Positions 26,355 to 35,620 are shown, numbered from the stretch's first letter. The stretch: 43,172 bases of DNA from Sedimenticola sp. (GCA_026994195.1 JALWRH010000100.1:1-43172); one strand, 5' to 3'. The notes: generated from the sequence alone by a model not told the origin. Made by a program: numbers and translations.

Positions 26355-27773
26355 TTACAAACCTGCATGAGCAGCTACTGCCACCGCCAGGGCGGCGGCC
26401 ACATCGCTCTTGCACAGTTTCTCAGTGTACTCTGTCAGTTCAGGATGATCTTCCACGAAGGACGTAGTGAAGTTGGCGGCGCGAAACTCCGGATGATGCA
26501 TGATCTCCAGGTAATAAGCCTTGGTGGTGCGGATGCCATGCACTTCCATGTCGCGCAAGGCGCGCTCACCCCGGGCAATGGCGTCTTCCCAGGTCAGGGC
26601 CCAGACGATAACTTTGGCGATCATGGAATCGAAATACGGCGGAATGGTATAGCCCGTGTAAATGGCTGTATCCGTACGCACACCAGGCCCCCCCGGCGCA
26701 TAGTAGCGGGAGATGCGCCCGAAACTGGGTAGGAAATTGTTCTTGGGATCTTCCGCGTTCACCCGGAACTGTATGGCATATCCCCGGCGCTGGATCTCAT
26801 GTTGCTTGAAACGCAGTTTCAGGCCCGCTGCCACGCGGATCTGCTCCTCGATGATGTCCACCCCTGTAATGGTTTCGGAAATGGTGTGTTCCACCTGCAC
26901 CCGGGTATTCATCTCCATGAAATAGAAGCGGCCGTTCTCGTCCATGAGGAACTCCACCGTGCCGGCGCTCTGGTAGCCCACGGCCTTGGCGGCAATCACC
27001 GCCAGCCCGCCCAGGTACTGACGCTGGCCCTCGTCCAGTTGGGGCGACGGTGCGATTTCGATGAGTTTTTGATTGCGGCGCTGAATGGAACAATCCCTTT
27101 CATAAAGATGAATACAATTGCCATGACTGTCCGCCAGCACCTGGAGTTCAATGTGCCGGGGATTGACCACACACTTTTCCATAAATACTTCAGCGCGCCC
27201 GAAGGCCTTGGTGGCTTCGGAGATGACCCGCTCATAGTTCTTGCGCAGCTCCTCTTCGGTATCGCAACGGCGTATGCCGCGCCCGCCCCCCCCGGAGGTG
27301 GCCTTGAGCATCACGGGATAACCAATAGCCGCTGCTACATCCAAGGCTTCTTCCAAACCCGACAGGTTTTCCTCAGTGCCCGGTGTCACAGGCACTCCGG
27401 CAGCCATCATGGCCTTACGCGCTTCGGTCTTGTCACCCATACGGCGAATGACTTCAGCAGTGGGACCAATGAAAGTGATACCCCGGCGCTCACAGGCGGC
27501 AGCGAAATCTGCGTTCTCAGACAAAAAGCCGTAGCCTGGATGAATAGCATCACAACCGGCCTGCACAGCCAGGTTGACGATACGATGAATATTCAGGTAT
27601 CCCGCCACAGGATCTTCACCGATGCTGTACGCCTCATCGGCTTTCTTGACATGCAGGCTGTACATATCCGCTTCAGTATAGATCGCCACTGAGCGGATAC
27701 CCATCTCGGCACAGGCGCGGATTACCCTTACGGCAATCTCACCCCGGTTGGCTACCAGTATCTTTCGTAACAT
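26355..27773 (-). CDS. pycA: Pyruvate carboxylase subunit A (biotin carboxylase)
   Basis: 472 residues. ATP-grasp biotin carboxylase: FANRGEIA-like VANRGEIAVRVIRACAEMG at the start, HPGYGFLSENADFA, the glycine loop KATSGGGGRGIRRC, EKCVVNPRHIELQVLADSHG, and EMNTRVQVEHTISETITG. It charges biotin on the partner subunit with bicarbonate and ATP. An acetyl-CoA carboxylase AccC would look similar, but the adjacent subunit B (13 bases downstream) points to the pyruvate enzyme. Confidence 0.9.
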   Translation of the reverse strand: MLRKILVANRGEIAVRVIRACAEMGIRSVAIYTEADMYSLHVKKADEAYSIGEDPVAGYLNIHRIVNLAVQAGCDAIHPGYGFLSENADFAAACERRGITFIGPTAEVIRRMGDKTEARKAMMAAGVPVTPGTEENLSGLEEALDVAAAIGYPVMLKATSGGGGRGIRRCDTEEELRKNYERVISEATKAFGRAEVFMEKCVVNPRHIELQVLADSHGNCIHLYERDCSIQRRNQKLIEIAPSPQLDEGQRQYLGGLAVIAAKAVGYQSAGTVEFLMDENGRFYFMEMNTRVQVEHTISETITGVDIIEEQIRVAAGLKLRFKQHEIQRRGYAIQFRVNAEDPKNNFLPSFGRISRYYAPGGPGVRTDTAIYTGYTIPPYFDSMIAKVIVWALTWEDAIARGERALRDMEVHGIRTTKAYYLEIMHHPEFRAANFTTSFVEDHPELTEYTEKLCKSDVAAALAVAVAAHAGL

Positions 27774-27791
27774 GATGGTCTTGACCTAAGT

Positions 27792-28304
27792 TTAGTGAGG
27801 GGTCTTGCCGCCAATCCGGTCCATGAGCGCAAACAGCACTCCAGATATCACCAGGGTGACATGAATGATGACCTTCCAGAGCAGTTCTTGTTCTCCCATG
27901 GGTTCTCCCACATTCACAAACAACTTGAGCAGCTCTATGCCGGAAATGGCCACAATGGAGCCGATGAGTTTGATCTTAAGGTCAGTGAATCCCACTTTGC
28001 CCATCCAGTCCGGTCGATCCTCGTGATCAGCCACATCGATACGGGATACGAAATTCTCGTATCCCGCAAAAACAATGATCAGCAACAGATTGGCCACCAG
28101 CACCAGATCGATGAGAGACAGTATGCCCAGCACCATTTCCGGCCCCGGCTCATGGTACACAGCAACGGGCACCAAGTGGACAAATTCCTTGAAGAACAAG
28201 ATCATCAACAGGCCGATAGCCAAAATCAGCCCGACATAGAAAGGCGCCAACAGCCAACGGGCGTTGAACATGAACAGTTCAAGCATATGTTCCAGACGTT
28301 TCAT
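27792..28304 (-). CDS. YqhA/TIGR00645 family membrane protein
   Basis: 170 residues with four membrane segments. Recognised by ARWLLAPFYVGLILAI, the LIDLVLVANLLLIIVFAGYE helix, the ENFVSRID loop and WMGKVGFTDLKIKLIGSIVA, all typical of the YqhA family. The function is unknown. It sits 18 bases before pycA on the same strand. Upstream of it is an 87-base gap before the antiporter gene. Confidence 0.93.
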   Translation of the reverse strand: MKRLEHMLELFMFNARWLLAPFYVGLILAIGLLMILFFKEFVHLVPVAVYHEPGPEMVLGILSLIDLVLVANLLLIIVFAGYENFVSRIDVADHEDRPDWMGKVGFTDLKIKLIGSIVAISGIELLKLFVNVGEPMGEQELLWKVIIHVTLVISGVLFALMDRIGGKTPH

Positions 28305-28391
28305 GAATCAGGCAATTCCCAGCACACGGATTGTCGATTATAGCGAAAAAGCGCTTGTGCCACCTTCAGGTGATGCCCATATCCCTAAAGA

Positions 28392-29384
28392 TCAGCTGAC
28401 TTTGCCTGCTACCATCACGAAAAGACTGACCTGATATCCCAGGAACACCAGCAACAGGAGTAACCCGGCCCAGCGTTTGATGATGCCATGCCCTTCCCGG
28501 CTGAAGCCCCGGGCCATAAGATACAAGGCGACTGAAAGCATCAGCATGAGGGGGAAATCACGGTACAAAACAGCTTCGTCAACCTTTGTCGGCTGAATGG
28601 TTCCGGCAATACCCAATACCGCCAGGATATTGAACAGATTCGATCCCACCACGTTGCCCACGGCAATATCGTGCTCGTTCTTGCGGGCCGCCATGATAGA
28701 TGCCGCCAACTCCGGCAGGGAGGTGCCAATAGCCACAATGGTAAGACCAATTACCAGGTCACTGACTCCATAGTACTGGGCAATGCCAACCGCCCCCCAG
28801 ACCAGCAGTTTGGAACTGGCCAGCAAAAGCGCCAATCCTGAAGCCAATAGCCACCAGGCCTTCCGCGGCGGCATATGCGCAGGAATCTCCCCGGTCAGTT
28901 CTTCAATAAGTGGGTCTTCCCTGCTACTGGTACGCGCCAGATGAATGGTCCACAACACCACCGCGACCATTCCGGCCAACAGCAGCAGCCCATCCAGTCT
29001 CGATAACAATCCGTTCCACAACAGCCCCAGAGCCATCAGCATGACCACCAGCATCAGCGGGAATTCCCGGTTCAGGGTATTGGAGTGTACGGCCAAAGGC
29101 GCAATGACCGCGGTGACACCCAGCACCAGCGCCATGTTGGCAATATTGGATCCAATGGCGTTACCAATGGCCAGACCGGCATTGCCTTGCAGGGCGGCCA
29201 TGGCGGAGACCAGCATCTCCGGCGCCGAGGTGCCAAAGGCCACTATGGTCAATCCGATGATAAGCGTGGATACCCCCAGCGCTTTGGCCAGCCCTGCAGC
29301 ACCGGCAACAAACCGGTCCGCGCTCCAGACCAGTACGACCAGCCCACCAAGAACTGCCAGAATGAAAGCGAGCATATCAGTCAT
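28392..29384 (-). CDS. Calcium/sodium antiporter (YrbG type, CaCA family)
   Basis: 330 residues, ten membrane segments in two inverted repeats. Alpha-repeat motifs are present twice: GLTIVAFGTSAPEMLVSAMA with GNAIGSNIANM, and GLTIVAIGTSLPELAASIMA with GNVVGSNLFNILAVLG. It exchanges calcium for sodium or protons. I chose the ATG at 29384; a longer ORF to 29453 begins with a Gly-rich non-membrane stretch. There is no ribosome site before this ATG, but a tiny ORF ends over it (next entry), suggesting translational coupling. Confidence 0.9.
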   Translation of the reverse strand: MTDMLAFILAVLGGLVVLVWSADRFVAGAAGLAKALGVSTLIIGLTIVAFGTSAPEMLVSAMAALQGNAGLAIGNAIGSNIANMALVLGVTAVIAPLAVHSNTLNREFPLMLVVMLMALGLLWNGLLSRLDGLLLLAGMVAVVLWTIHLARTSSREDPLIEELTGEIPAHMPPRKAWWLLASGLALLLASSKLLVWGAVGIAQYYGVSDLVIGLTIVAIGTSLPELAASIMAARKNEHDIAVGNVVGSNLFNILAVLGIAGTIQPTKVDEAVLYRDFPLMLMLSVALYLMARGFSREGHGIIKRWAGLLLLLVFLGYQVSLFVMVAGKVS

Positions 29385-29427
29385 CGCTATTAGGAGGACA
29401 CAGGGGAAGGAATGCCAGGTTTCCCAT
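29377..29427 (-). CDS. Possible 16-residue leader peptide coupled to the antiporter gene
   Basis: An ATG at 29427 is preceded by GGAGGAGG three bases away and opens a 16-codon frame (MGNLAFLPLCPPNSDD) whose TGA lies directly over the antiporter start (ATGACTGA). The antiporter ATG lacks its own Shine-Dalgarno, so ribosomes finishing this peptide could restart there. The peptide shows no recognisable motif beyond an LPLCPP run with stall-like prolines. The only support is the ribosome site and the overlap. Confidence 0.35.
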   Translation of the reverse strand: MGNLAFLPLCPPNSDD

Positions 29428-29508
29428 GGGCCTCCTCCACGGCCACCAGGCATGTCCTAATTTACAGACCAGGAATAACATATATATTATTCATTAAATT
29501 ATCTATTA

Positions 29509-30588
29509 TTATTCAAGTATTTTATGAACACGAGAAAGGCCGGCTGAAAGTTCGTCCGCAGACACCTCCCTCAGGGTGACATGACCAATCTTGCGGCCGG
29601 GCCGCGGAGCTTTTCCGTACAAGTGCAAATGCGCGTTTTTCAGGGCCAGTAGGCTTCTGGTCTCCGGCATATCACCAATGAGGTTCACCATGGCGGCATG
29701 CCCCAAAGGCGCGGTGCTGCCCAGAGGCAGGCCCAGGATGGCCCGCAGGTGATTCTCGAACTGGCTGGTCTCGGCACCCTCTAGGGTCCAGTGACCGGAA
29801 TTATGTACCCGGGGCGCCATCTCATTGGCCAGTAGATGTTCACCCACCTGGAAAAACTCAAGGGCCAGCACCCCCACATAATCAAGTTTTTCCAGCACCC
29901 GGCGCGCATAATCCTCTGCCAGTGTCTGGTGAGAATCCTGGCGAAGACAGGTGGACACTCGCAGAATCCCTTCCTGGTGCACATTTTCCGCCAGGGGATA
30001 AAAAGCCAGTTCACCAGACAGGCTGCGCACAGCGATAATGGAGACTTCCCGGTCGAAGGCCACGAAACCCTCCAATATGGCCGGCACTCTACCTATAGAG
30101 CGCCATGCCACCTCCAGGTCATCCCCGGGGCGAATGACCTGCTGTCCCTTGCCATCATAGCCCAGGGTGCGGGTCTTCAGGATAGCAGGCAGTCCCACCT
30201 TGGATACCGCCTGCTCCAGGCCGGCCAGATCATGTACCTCAGCAAAAGGAGCCGTTTCTATGCCCAGTTCGCGGAACAGGTTTTTTTCATTGTTACGATC
30301 CCGGGCCGTAGACAAAGCATTGGCAGGGGGATAAACAGACAGGGATTCGTTCAGTTGTTCTACCGCACTGGCAGGAACACTCTCGAATTCGTAGGTAACC
30401 CGCTCAGTTGTTTGGGCCAGTTGCTCCAGAGCCGCTTCATCATCGTAGGCGGCCTGTATGTGCTCCGCCAGAGGCGCTGCACAGGCATCCGGCGCCGGCT
30501 CCAACACCACGAAATCCAGCCCCAGGGGATAACCGGCCAAAGCCAGCATGCGCGCCAGTTGTCCACCGCCGAGTATGCCGATCTTCAT
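29509..30588 (-). CDS. purK: 5-(carboxyamino)imidazole ribonucleotide synthase PurK
   Basis: 359 residues, ATP-grasp fold, converts AIR, bicarbonate and ATP to N5-CAIR in purine synthesis. Seen: [17 protein letters not shown], the Y-E-F-E-S-V-P stretch, [49 protein letters not shown] and [18 protein letters not shown]. It starts inside the end of purE (four-base overlap, ATGA). Downstream is a strikingly AT-rich stretch (about 29462-29511) that forms no clear terminator. Confidence 0.96.
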   Translation of the reverse strand: MKIGILGGGQLARMLALAGYPLGLDFVVLEPAPDACAAPLAEHIQAAYDDEAALEQLAQTTERVTYEFESVPASAVEQLNESLSVYPPANALSTARDRNNEKNLFRELGIETAPFAEVHDLAGLEQAVSKVGLPAILKTRTLGYDGKGQQVIRPGDDLEVAWRSIGRVPAILEGFVAFDREVSIIAVRSLSGELAFYPLAENVHQEGILRVSTCLRQDSHQTLAEDYARRVLEKLDYVGVLALEFFQVGEHLLANEMAPRVHNSGHWTLEGAETSQFENHLRAILGLPLGSTAPLGHAAMVNLIGDMPETRSLLALKNAHLHLYGKAPRPGRKIGHVTLREVSADELSAGLSRVHKILE

Positions 30589-31079
30589 GAAGCTGCGGCA
30601 GGATCCGGGTTGTCGAGAACGGCGCGGGTCTGCTCAGCGCGGAAGGCATCGAGGCGCTCCCGTACAGGCGCATGGCTGTTGGCCAGGATGGAAGCTGCAA
30701 ACAGGGCGGCGTTCACTGCGCCCGCACGGCCAATGGCCAGGGTGCCTACGGGAATACCCGCAGGCATCTGGGCAATGGACAACAGAGAGTCCATGCCACT
30801 CAGAGCCTTGGATTGAACAGGTACGCCCAGCACCGGCAGGCTGGTCTTGGCGGCCACCATGCCGGGCAGATGCGCTGCTCCTCCCGCTCCAGCGATGATG
30901 ACCTCTATACCCCGTTCACGGGCCTGTTCAGCATAGCTGAACAGTTTGTCAGGCGTGCGATGGGCGGAAACCACTTCTTTCTCGAAAGGGATGCCCAGTT
31001 TCTCCAGAGTTTCTGTTGCATGGCGCATGGTTTCCCAGTCGGAACTGGAACCCATGATGACGCCAACCAGTGCTTGCAT
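30585..31079 (-). CDS. purE: N5-carboxyaminoimidazole ribonucleotide mutase PurE
   Basis: 164 residues from the ATG at 31079 ([17 protein letters not shown]). It converts N5-CAIR to CAIR, the step after PurK. The catalytic stretch [12 protein letters not shown] and the [14 protein letters not shown] and [19 protein letters not shown] motifs are present. Overlap with purK confirms a purEK operon. 129 bases without a gene separate it from the AhpD-like gene. Confidence 0.96.
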   Translation of the reverse strand: MQALVGVIMGSSSDWETMRHATETLEKLGIPFEKEVVSAHRTPDKLFSYAEQARERGIEVIIAGAGGAAHLPGMVAAKTSLPVLGVPVQSKALSGMDSLLSIAQMPAGIPVGTLAIGRAGAVNAALFAASILANSHAPVRERLDAFRAEQTRAVLDNPDPAAAS

Positions 31080-31208
31080 AAGCCGTTTCTCTGCCCTTGG
31101 GGCTGATCGGGGAAAAACGCATATTATGCCTGATTTTTCAGCAGACTTCCCTTTCCGGCTCACCCTGGAAGCTGACACCCTCCTGCGAAAGGGGCATCCC
31201 GCCGCAGC

Positions 31209-31754
31209 TCAGGCAAATGCCGCCTGATGTTCCAGGTTGAAGGTCTTCAACACCGTGGTGAATGCCCGGTTATTGGCTGCGACATAGACCGCCTCGAAGA
31301 CATCCCGGTCGCTGCAGCCAAGCTCCCGTGCGGCATCCACACGGGCTGCATCGATTTTTTCCGGATCATCCACGGCTGTCAGGGCGATATCCAGCAGTTC
31401 ACGCTCACGTTCGTCCAGAGGTGCTTTACGGGGATTGTTTCTGGCATCCTGCAACTCTTGTTCTGTCACTCCCAGGCTCAACAGAATGCCCTGATTGAAA
31501 TCGATGCAGAAACGGCAGTTGGCATCCGATGAAACCAGATAGCGGATAAAGCTCAGCAGTTTCTGGCTGATACGTTCATGCCCCATGAAATATCCCACAG
31601 CGCCTGAAAAGGACTGCAATAGCGGCGGGCTGATGCCATACAAGCGCAGTCCGGCCGGTACATAGCCCAACCGCTCTTCCACGCCACTGAAAATCTTGTC
31701 TGCAAGACGCTGTTCCTTTTCCGGTATTACCGGGTCGATCAACACATTACCCAT
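31209..31754 (-). CDS. AhpD-like / carboxymuconolactone decarboxylase family protein
   Basis: About 181 residues, all-helical CMD fold. The CxxC redox pair is in SDANCRFCIDFNQGIL; the AhpD-type histidine that normally follows three residues later is replaced by asparagine, so proton relay as in AhpD is doubtful. The ATG at 31754 (or 31757) follows GAGAGGAAGG; the TTG at 31769 lies inside that ribosome site. An operator shared with the TetR gene sits just upstream, so this is probably the TetR protein's target, perhaps responding to electrophile or oxidant stress. Confidence 0.85.
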   Translation of the reverse strand: MGNVLIDPVIPEKEQRLADKIFSGVEERLGYVPAGLRLYGISPPLLQSFSGAVGYFMGHERISQKLLSFIRYLVSSDANCRFCIDFNQGILLSLGVTEQELQDARNNPRKAPLDERERELLDIALTAVDDPEKIDAARVDAARELGCSDRDVFEAVYVAANNRAFTTVLKTFNLEHQAAFA

Positions 31755-31773
31755 CATCCTTCCTCTCAATAAA

Positions 31774-31795
31774 AAACAGACCTGTCGGTTTGTTT
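31774..31795. promoter_or_regulatory. TetR-type operator upstream of the AhpD-like gene
   Basis: A 22-bp dyad, left half AAACAGACCTG and right half TCGGTTTGTTT. The halves are near-inverted repeats, and 19 of 22 positions are the same as in a second site beside the tetR start (32465-32486). It lies 19 bases before the AhpD-like gene's ribosome-site/start region. Two copies, each in front of a gene of the pair, make a real operator likely. Confidence 0.75.
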
Positions 31796-31803
31796 TTGTT
31801 GGT

Positions 31804-31829
31804 AAAAAAACAGGCCGTCTTCCGGCCTC
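31804..31829 (-). terminator. Intrinsic terminator of the tetR gene
   Basis: Read on the minus strand: AGGCCG, loop GAAGA, CGGCCT, then a G and seven T. A GC-rich 6-bp stem with a U-run 28 bases after the tetR stop is a standard rho-independent terminator, and it separates tetR from the AhpD-like gene, which must then use its own promoter. Confidence 0.8.
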
Positions 31830-31856
31830 TCGCGGGGACTACCCACTTCCACTTAC

Positions 31857-32462
31857 TCAGCCAGTTTCCAGATACTGTCTGATGAATTCGATACTCTGGT
31901 CGAAATTGCCCGGGTGATGGCGGGCCTTGTCCAACAGGATGGCCCCCTCGATCTGCCCCAGTATGACTGAGGCCAACTGCTTGGGATCCAGGCTTTCACG
32001 GATCTGTCCTTTCTTCCGGGCATGGAACAGCAGTTTTTCTATCAGTTCCACATAACTGGCAAACACGGTATTCACCCTGTCGCGTACGGCTGGGCTGACA
32101 GAACTGAGTTCCAGAGCAAAATTCCCAAAATAACAACCAAGTATCTGTCCTTCTTGATGCTGTTTCTTCTGCCGACCGGCCATATAGTCCAGAAGATTCA
32201 GGAGGGTTTCCAGGGTATTGTTGCATCGTGAAAGCACCTGTTCCCTGATTTCTGCGGACCACCTTTTGTACTGCCAGTCCAAAGTAGCAATGGCCAGCGC
32301 TTCCTTGCTGGGAAAATGGTAGTAAAAATTACCCTTGGTAACGCCTGCCTGACGAATGACCTTGTCCAGCCCCGTGGCATGGTAGCCGTTCCGATAGAAC
32401 AGCTCTGTAGCAGCAGCGATGATTTTCTCGCGGGTTGCCTGTGCTTTTTCGGATAGGGCCAC
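31857..32462 (-). CDS. TetR family transcriptional repressor
   Basis: 201 residues. N-terminal helix-turn-helix (TREKIIAAATELFYRNGYHA, then VTKGNFYYHFPSKEALA); C-terminal ligand/dimer domain of the type with a LLDYMAG and GCYFGNFALELS region, containing two cysteines. The start is a GTG at 32462, immediately beside a 22-bp operator, with no Shine-Dalgarno visible. A near-identical operator precedes the AhpD-like gene, so autoregulation and control of that gene are likely. The ligand is unknown. Confidence 0.9.
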   Translation of the reverse strand: MALSEKAQATREKIIAAATELFYRNGYHATGLDKVIRQAGVTKGNFYYHFPSKEALAIATLDWQYKRWSAEIREQVLSRCNNTLETLLNLLDYMAGRQKKQHQEGQILGCYFGNFALELSSVSPAVRDRVNTVFASYVELIEKLLFHARKKGQIRESLDPKQLASVILGQIEGAILLDKARHHPGNFDQSIEFIRQYLETG

Positions 32463-32464
32463 TA

Positions 32465-32521
32465 AAACAGACCAGTCAGTTGGTTTTAACCAAGTATCGC
32501 CCCTACCAGGACCCCTGTCAA
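32465..32521 (-). promoter_or_regulatory. tetR promoter with overlapping operator
   Basis: On the minus strand a perfect -35 TTGACA (32516-32521) is followed by 17 bases and a -10 GATACT (32493-32498). The 22-bp operator (32465-32486) covers the expected transcript start and ends two bases before the GTG start. The predicted 5' leader is about 25 bases and without a ribosome site. Dyad halves are AACCAACTGA and CTGGTCTGTTT on the minus strand. Confidence 0.75.
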
Positions 32522-32537
32522 GGACCCTGGCACATAT

Positions 32538-34757
32538 CTATTTGGTCAGCGCCAAAAACAGCTTGGGCAGTTTTTCCGGCAGGCTTTCAATATTATCGAT
32601 GATGGAATACTGCTTGCCGAAGATGTCCGCCACATATTCATCCGCCTTGGGATCCAGATTGATGCAGTAGCTGTAGATATCCAGCTGATCCAGCTCCCGC
32701 ACGGCCATACGGCTGTCCTCGATGAGATGACGCGCATCGCGCACGTCGATATCCGAGGGCTCTCCATCCGTAAGTACCAGCAACAGTTTTTTATCCGCTT
32801 TCTGATGCTCCAGATAGTGAGCTGCATGACGCATGGCCGCTCCCATGCGCGTGGAATACCCCGCACCCATGGCGGCCAGGCGGCTTTTCACATCGAGGTT
32901 CCAATGTTCGCTGAACCCCTTGATATGGTAGTAGCGTACTTCATGCCGTGTATTCGAATGAAATCCTGCGATGGAGAAATTGTCACCCAACTGTTCGATG
33001 GCCCAGGCCAGCAAGGAAACAGCTTCCTGCTCCAGGTCGAGAATGGTTTGGCCATTGCTGCCTACGACCTGGCTCAGGGACTCGGACAGGTCCAGCAGGA
33101 TGGTCACGGCAATATTGCGGTCATTGTGTTTGTGGCTGACGTTGATGCGCGGATCGGGATCGTGACCGCTTTTGAAGTCGATGAGGGAACGAATGGCAAT
33201 ATCCAGATCCAGCTCACTGCCCTCCTCCTGGTAACGGACGCGCTGGTAGTTCTGGGGTTTGAGCATGTCCAGCATGCGCTTGATCTGTTTGGCGAGGCGG
33301 TCGTGCTTGCGCAACAGGGTATCAATATAAGCCGCATCTCCTGCCGGATGCAGGGTTTCATACACACTGGCCCAATCCGGCCGGTAGGTCTGGGTGCTGT
33401 AATCCCATTCTGGATAGTGGCGTGGCGGCAGGGCATCGTCCGGCTCAGCCTCTTCCAGCTCCGTGGGTTCCACGTGAAAGTCTTCATCATCATCCAGTTC
33501 ATAGAACTGCCACAGATTGCGGTTGTCGTCCCGATAGCTGATTTCCGTATCCTTGAACCAGACATTGGGCAGGGCGTCCGACTGGAGACGGGTCCTGGCC
33601 ATGAACTGGATGCCCAGGGTTTCCATGTCCATGGTTGTGGTTCCGCCCTTTTCCATGATCTCGTGGAACTGGCGGACGAAATCCAGAATAACGGGGTTCC
33701 GGTAACCGTGGTCCGGATCAAGAATGGCCCGGGACAACATGGTCAGACGATGGCGCACACAGGATTCGATCTCCTCGTTACACTCACCTTCCAGGGGTTT
33801 GGGATGCAATGCGAGAAACAAGCGCCGCAGGCCGGGGTATTCCTGCATCAGCAGATACTCGATGCGTGAATCCTCCAGGATCTCGATGGCGATGCGCTGC
33901 ATGGGGCTGCGGTTGTCGGCGAACACCGGCGCTGTCCAGCGGCGGTGCCCCGCCATGTGCGCCAGGGCAGCGCGGTATTGGTCCATGCCAGTGATGCCAT
34001 TGTCCAGGTCATCGTGCACATCCGGCAGGAAAATGCCTTTGTCATCGTAATAGGGGCGCGGATCTGAGCGCTCGTCCAGCATGCGTGAGTAGGGATAAAG
34101 GTTTTCGTCGATACGCCACAGAGCCTGGTCAAACAGATCCAGGCGCCGTTCCACATCCACCAGCAGGGTGCCGTGGCGCTCCCGCTGCATCACCGCGCGG
34201 CTGTCGGCAGATTCCAGGGAGAAGAACTCCGCCAGGTGATCCGGATGGTGGCTGTGCTGAGCGATACCATAATCCATCCAGCGCTTGAGGCCGCCGATGG
34301 TCAGTTCCCCCAGCAGCATGGGCGCCTTGTGCAGGAAAGGCACCAGACCAGGGCTGGCCATGGTGGCATGGGAGCCGTGAATGGAAATGGACGTGCGTTC
34401 CACCATCTCCAGCACGATGTCCAGATAGCCCTGCAACAGTTTGCTTTCTTCCAGGCGGCGGGCAATTTCAGCAATGCCCTGGAGAAAGGGTACGATGGCT
34501 TCGGCGTTGGGGCTGCGGGAGATCTGATAGGCGGTCTTCGCCACGGAATAGACCATCTTCTCACTGGTGTGACGCGCAATCTCGGCGGCTTCCTCCATGT
34601 ACACCAAAACCGGCTCAGCTCCCCGACCCATCATGCACAGCAGCTCCAGGCCATCAACAAACTCTTTCACTCCGGCGGGAGACAGAACTTCGCTGACTTC
34701 TTCCAGACAATCGTCAAGTACTGCCTGTACCTCGCGGTAACTACATTTCACTTCCAT
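32538..34757 (-). CDS. cbbO: RuBisCO activase subunit CbbO (VWA domain)
   Basis: 739 residues from the ATG at 34757 (EVKCSYREVQAVLDDCLEEV), preceded by GAGGT; the reading frame open upstream overlaps cbbQ and is spurious. The C-terminal von Willebrand factor A domain has the MIDAS DLSES and LTDGEPSDIDV. CbbO binds RuBisCO and the CbbQ hexamer and works with it to remove inhibitory sugar phosphates from RuBisCO. An acidic stretch (about 500-560) precedes the VWA part. The gene is 31 bases after cbbQ. Confidence 0.93.
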   Translation of the reverse strand: MEVKCSYREVQAVLDDCLEEVSEVLSPAGVKEFVDGLELLCMMGRGAEPVLVYMEEAAEIARHTSEKMVYSVAKTAYQISRSPNAEAIVPFLQGIAEIARRLEESKLLQGYLDIVLEMVERTSISIHGSHATMASPGLVPFLHKAPMLLGELTIGGLKRWMDYGIAQHSHHPDHLAEFFSLESADSRAVMQRERHGTLLVDVERRLDLFDQALWRIDENLYPYSRMLDERSDPRPYYDDKGIFLPDVHDDLDNGITGMDQYRAALAHMAGHRRWTAPVFADNRSPMQRIAIEILEDSRIEYLLMQEYPGLRRLFLALHPKPLEGECNEEIESCVRHRLTMLSRAILDPDHGYRNPVILDFVRQFHEIMEKGGTTTMDMETLGIQFMARTRLQSDALPNVWFKDTEISYRDDNRNLWQFYELDDDEDFHVEPTELEEAEPDDALPPRHYPEWDYSTQTYRPDWASVYETLHPAGDAAYIDTLLRKHDRLAKQIKRMLDMLKPQNYQRVRYQEEGSELDLDIAIRSLIDFKSGHDPDPRINVSHKHNDRNIAVTILLDLSESLSQVVGSNGQTILDLEQEAVSLLAWAIEQLGDNFSIAGFHSNTRHEVRYYHIKGFSEHWNLDVKSRLAAMGAGYSTRMGAAMRHAAHYLEHQKADKKLLLVLTDGEPSDIDVRDARHLIEDSRMAVRELDQLDIYSYCINLDPKADEYVADIFGKQYSIIDNIESLPEKLPKLFLALTK

Positions 34758-34788
34758 CTTGGGCACACCTCGGCCTTGGTCGGGTGAT

Positions 34789-35592
34789 TCAGGCAAAAAC
34801 CGCGTCGATGGCATTGTCCAGGGTGTCCCGGATATCGGCATCGTCGGTGATGGGGCGCACCATGGCCATACGACAGGCATCCCCCGGCGCGATACCCTGG
34901 CCAATGAGGTTTGCCGCATACACCAGCAAACGGGTGGAGATGCCTTCGTCCAGGCCATGCCCCTTGAGATTGCGGGCAGCCTCGCCAACCTTGACCAGTT
35001 TTTTGGCGGTTTCCAGATCCACACCGGTTTCCTCAGCGACGATACCGGATTCCAGTTCTGCGGGCGCATAGTCGAAGTCCATACCCACAAAACGTTGCTT
35101 GGTGGACTGCTTGAGATCCTTCATCAGGCTCTGATAGCCGGGGTTATAGGAAATCACCAGCTGAAAATCCGGATGGGCTTTCACCAGTTCGCCTTTCTTG
35201 TCCAGGGGCAGTGTGCGGCGATGGTCTGTCAGAGGGTGAATCACCACAGTAGTATCCTGGCGGGCTTCCACGACTTCATCCAGGTAACAGATGGCGCCGA
35301 TGCGCGCTGCCGTGGTCAGGGGACCGTCCAGCCAGCGGGTGCCATCGGCATCCAGCAAATACCGCCCTACCAGGTCAGCAGCCGTCATGTCTTCGTTACA
35401 GGCCACGGTGATAATGGGGCGGCCCAGCTTCCAGGCCATGTATTCGATGAAGCGGGATTTTCCGCAGCCGGTAGGTCCTTTCACCATTACCGGCAGGCGG
35501 GCGGCATAAGCGGCTTCGTACTGCTCCACCTCGTTGCCTGAAGGCTGGTAGAAGGGTTCTTCGGTAATCTTGTATTGTTCGATGTCGCTCAT
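34789..35592 (-). CDS. cbbQ: RuBisCO activase ATPase CbbQ (MoxR AAA+)
   Basis: 267 residues. AAA+ ATPase: Walker [20 protein letters not shown], the [20 protein letters not shown] stretch, Walker [16 protein letters not shown], and [12 protein letters not shown]-like sensor [17 protein letters not shown]. CbbQ forms a hexamer that hydrolyses ATP to drive CbbO. It lies downstream of cbbM with a repeat element and terminator between them, so it may rely on partial read-through or its own promoter. AGGT precedes the ATG. Confidence 0.95.
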   Translation of the reverse strand: MSDIEQYKITEEPFYQPSGNEVEQYEAAYAARLPVMVKGPTGCGKSRFIEYMAWKLGRPIITVACNEDMTAADLVGRYLLDADGTRWLDGPLTTAARIGAICYLDEVVEARQDTTVVIHPLTDHRRTLPLDKKGELVKAHPDFQLVISYNPGYQSLMKDLKQSTKQRFVGMDFDYAPAELESGIVAEETGVDLETAKKLVKVGEAARNLKGHGLDEGISTRLLVYAANLIGQGIAPGDACRMAMVRPITDDADIRDTLDNAIDAVFA

Positions 35593-35620
35593 GGTAATAC
35601 CTGTATAACATTGAGGCTAT

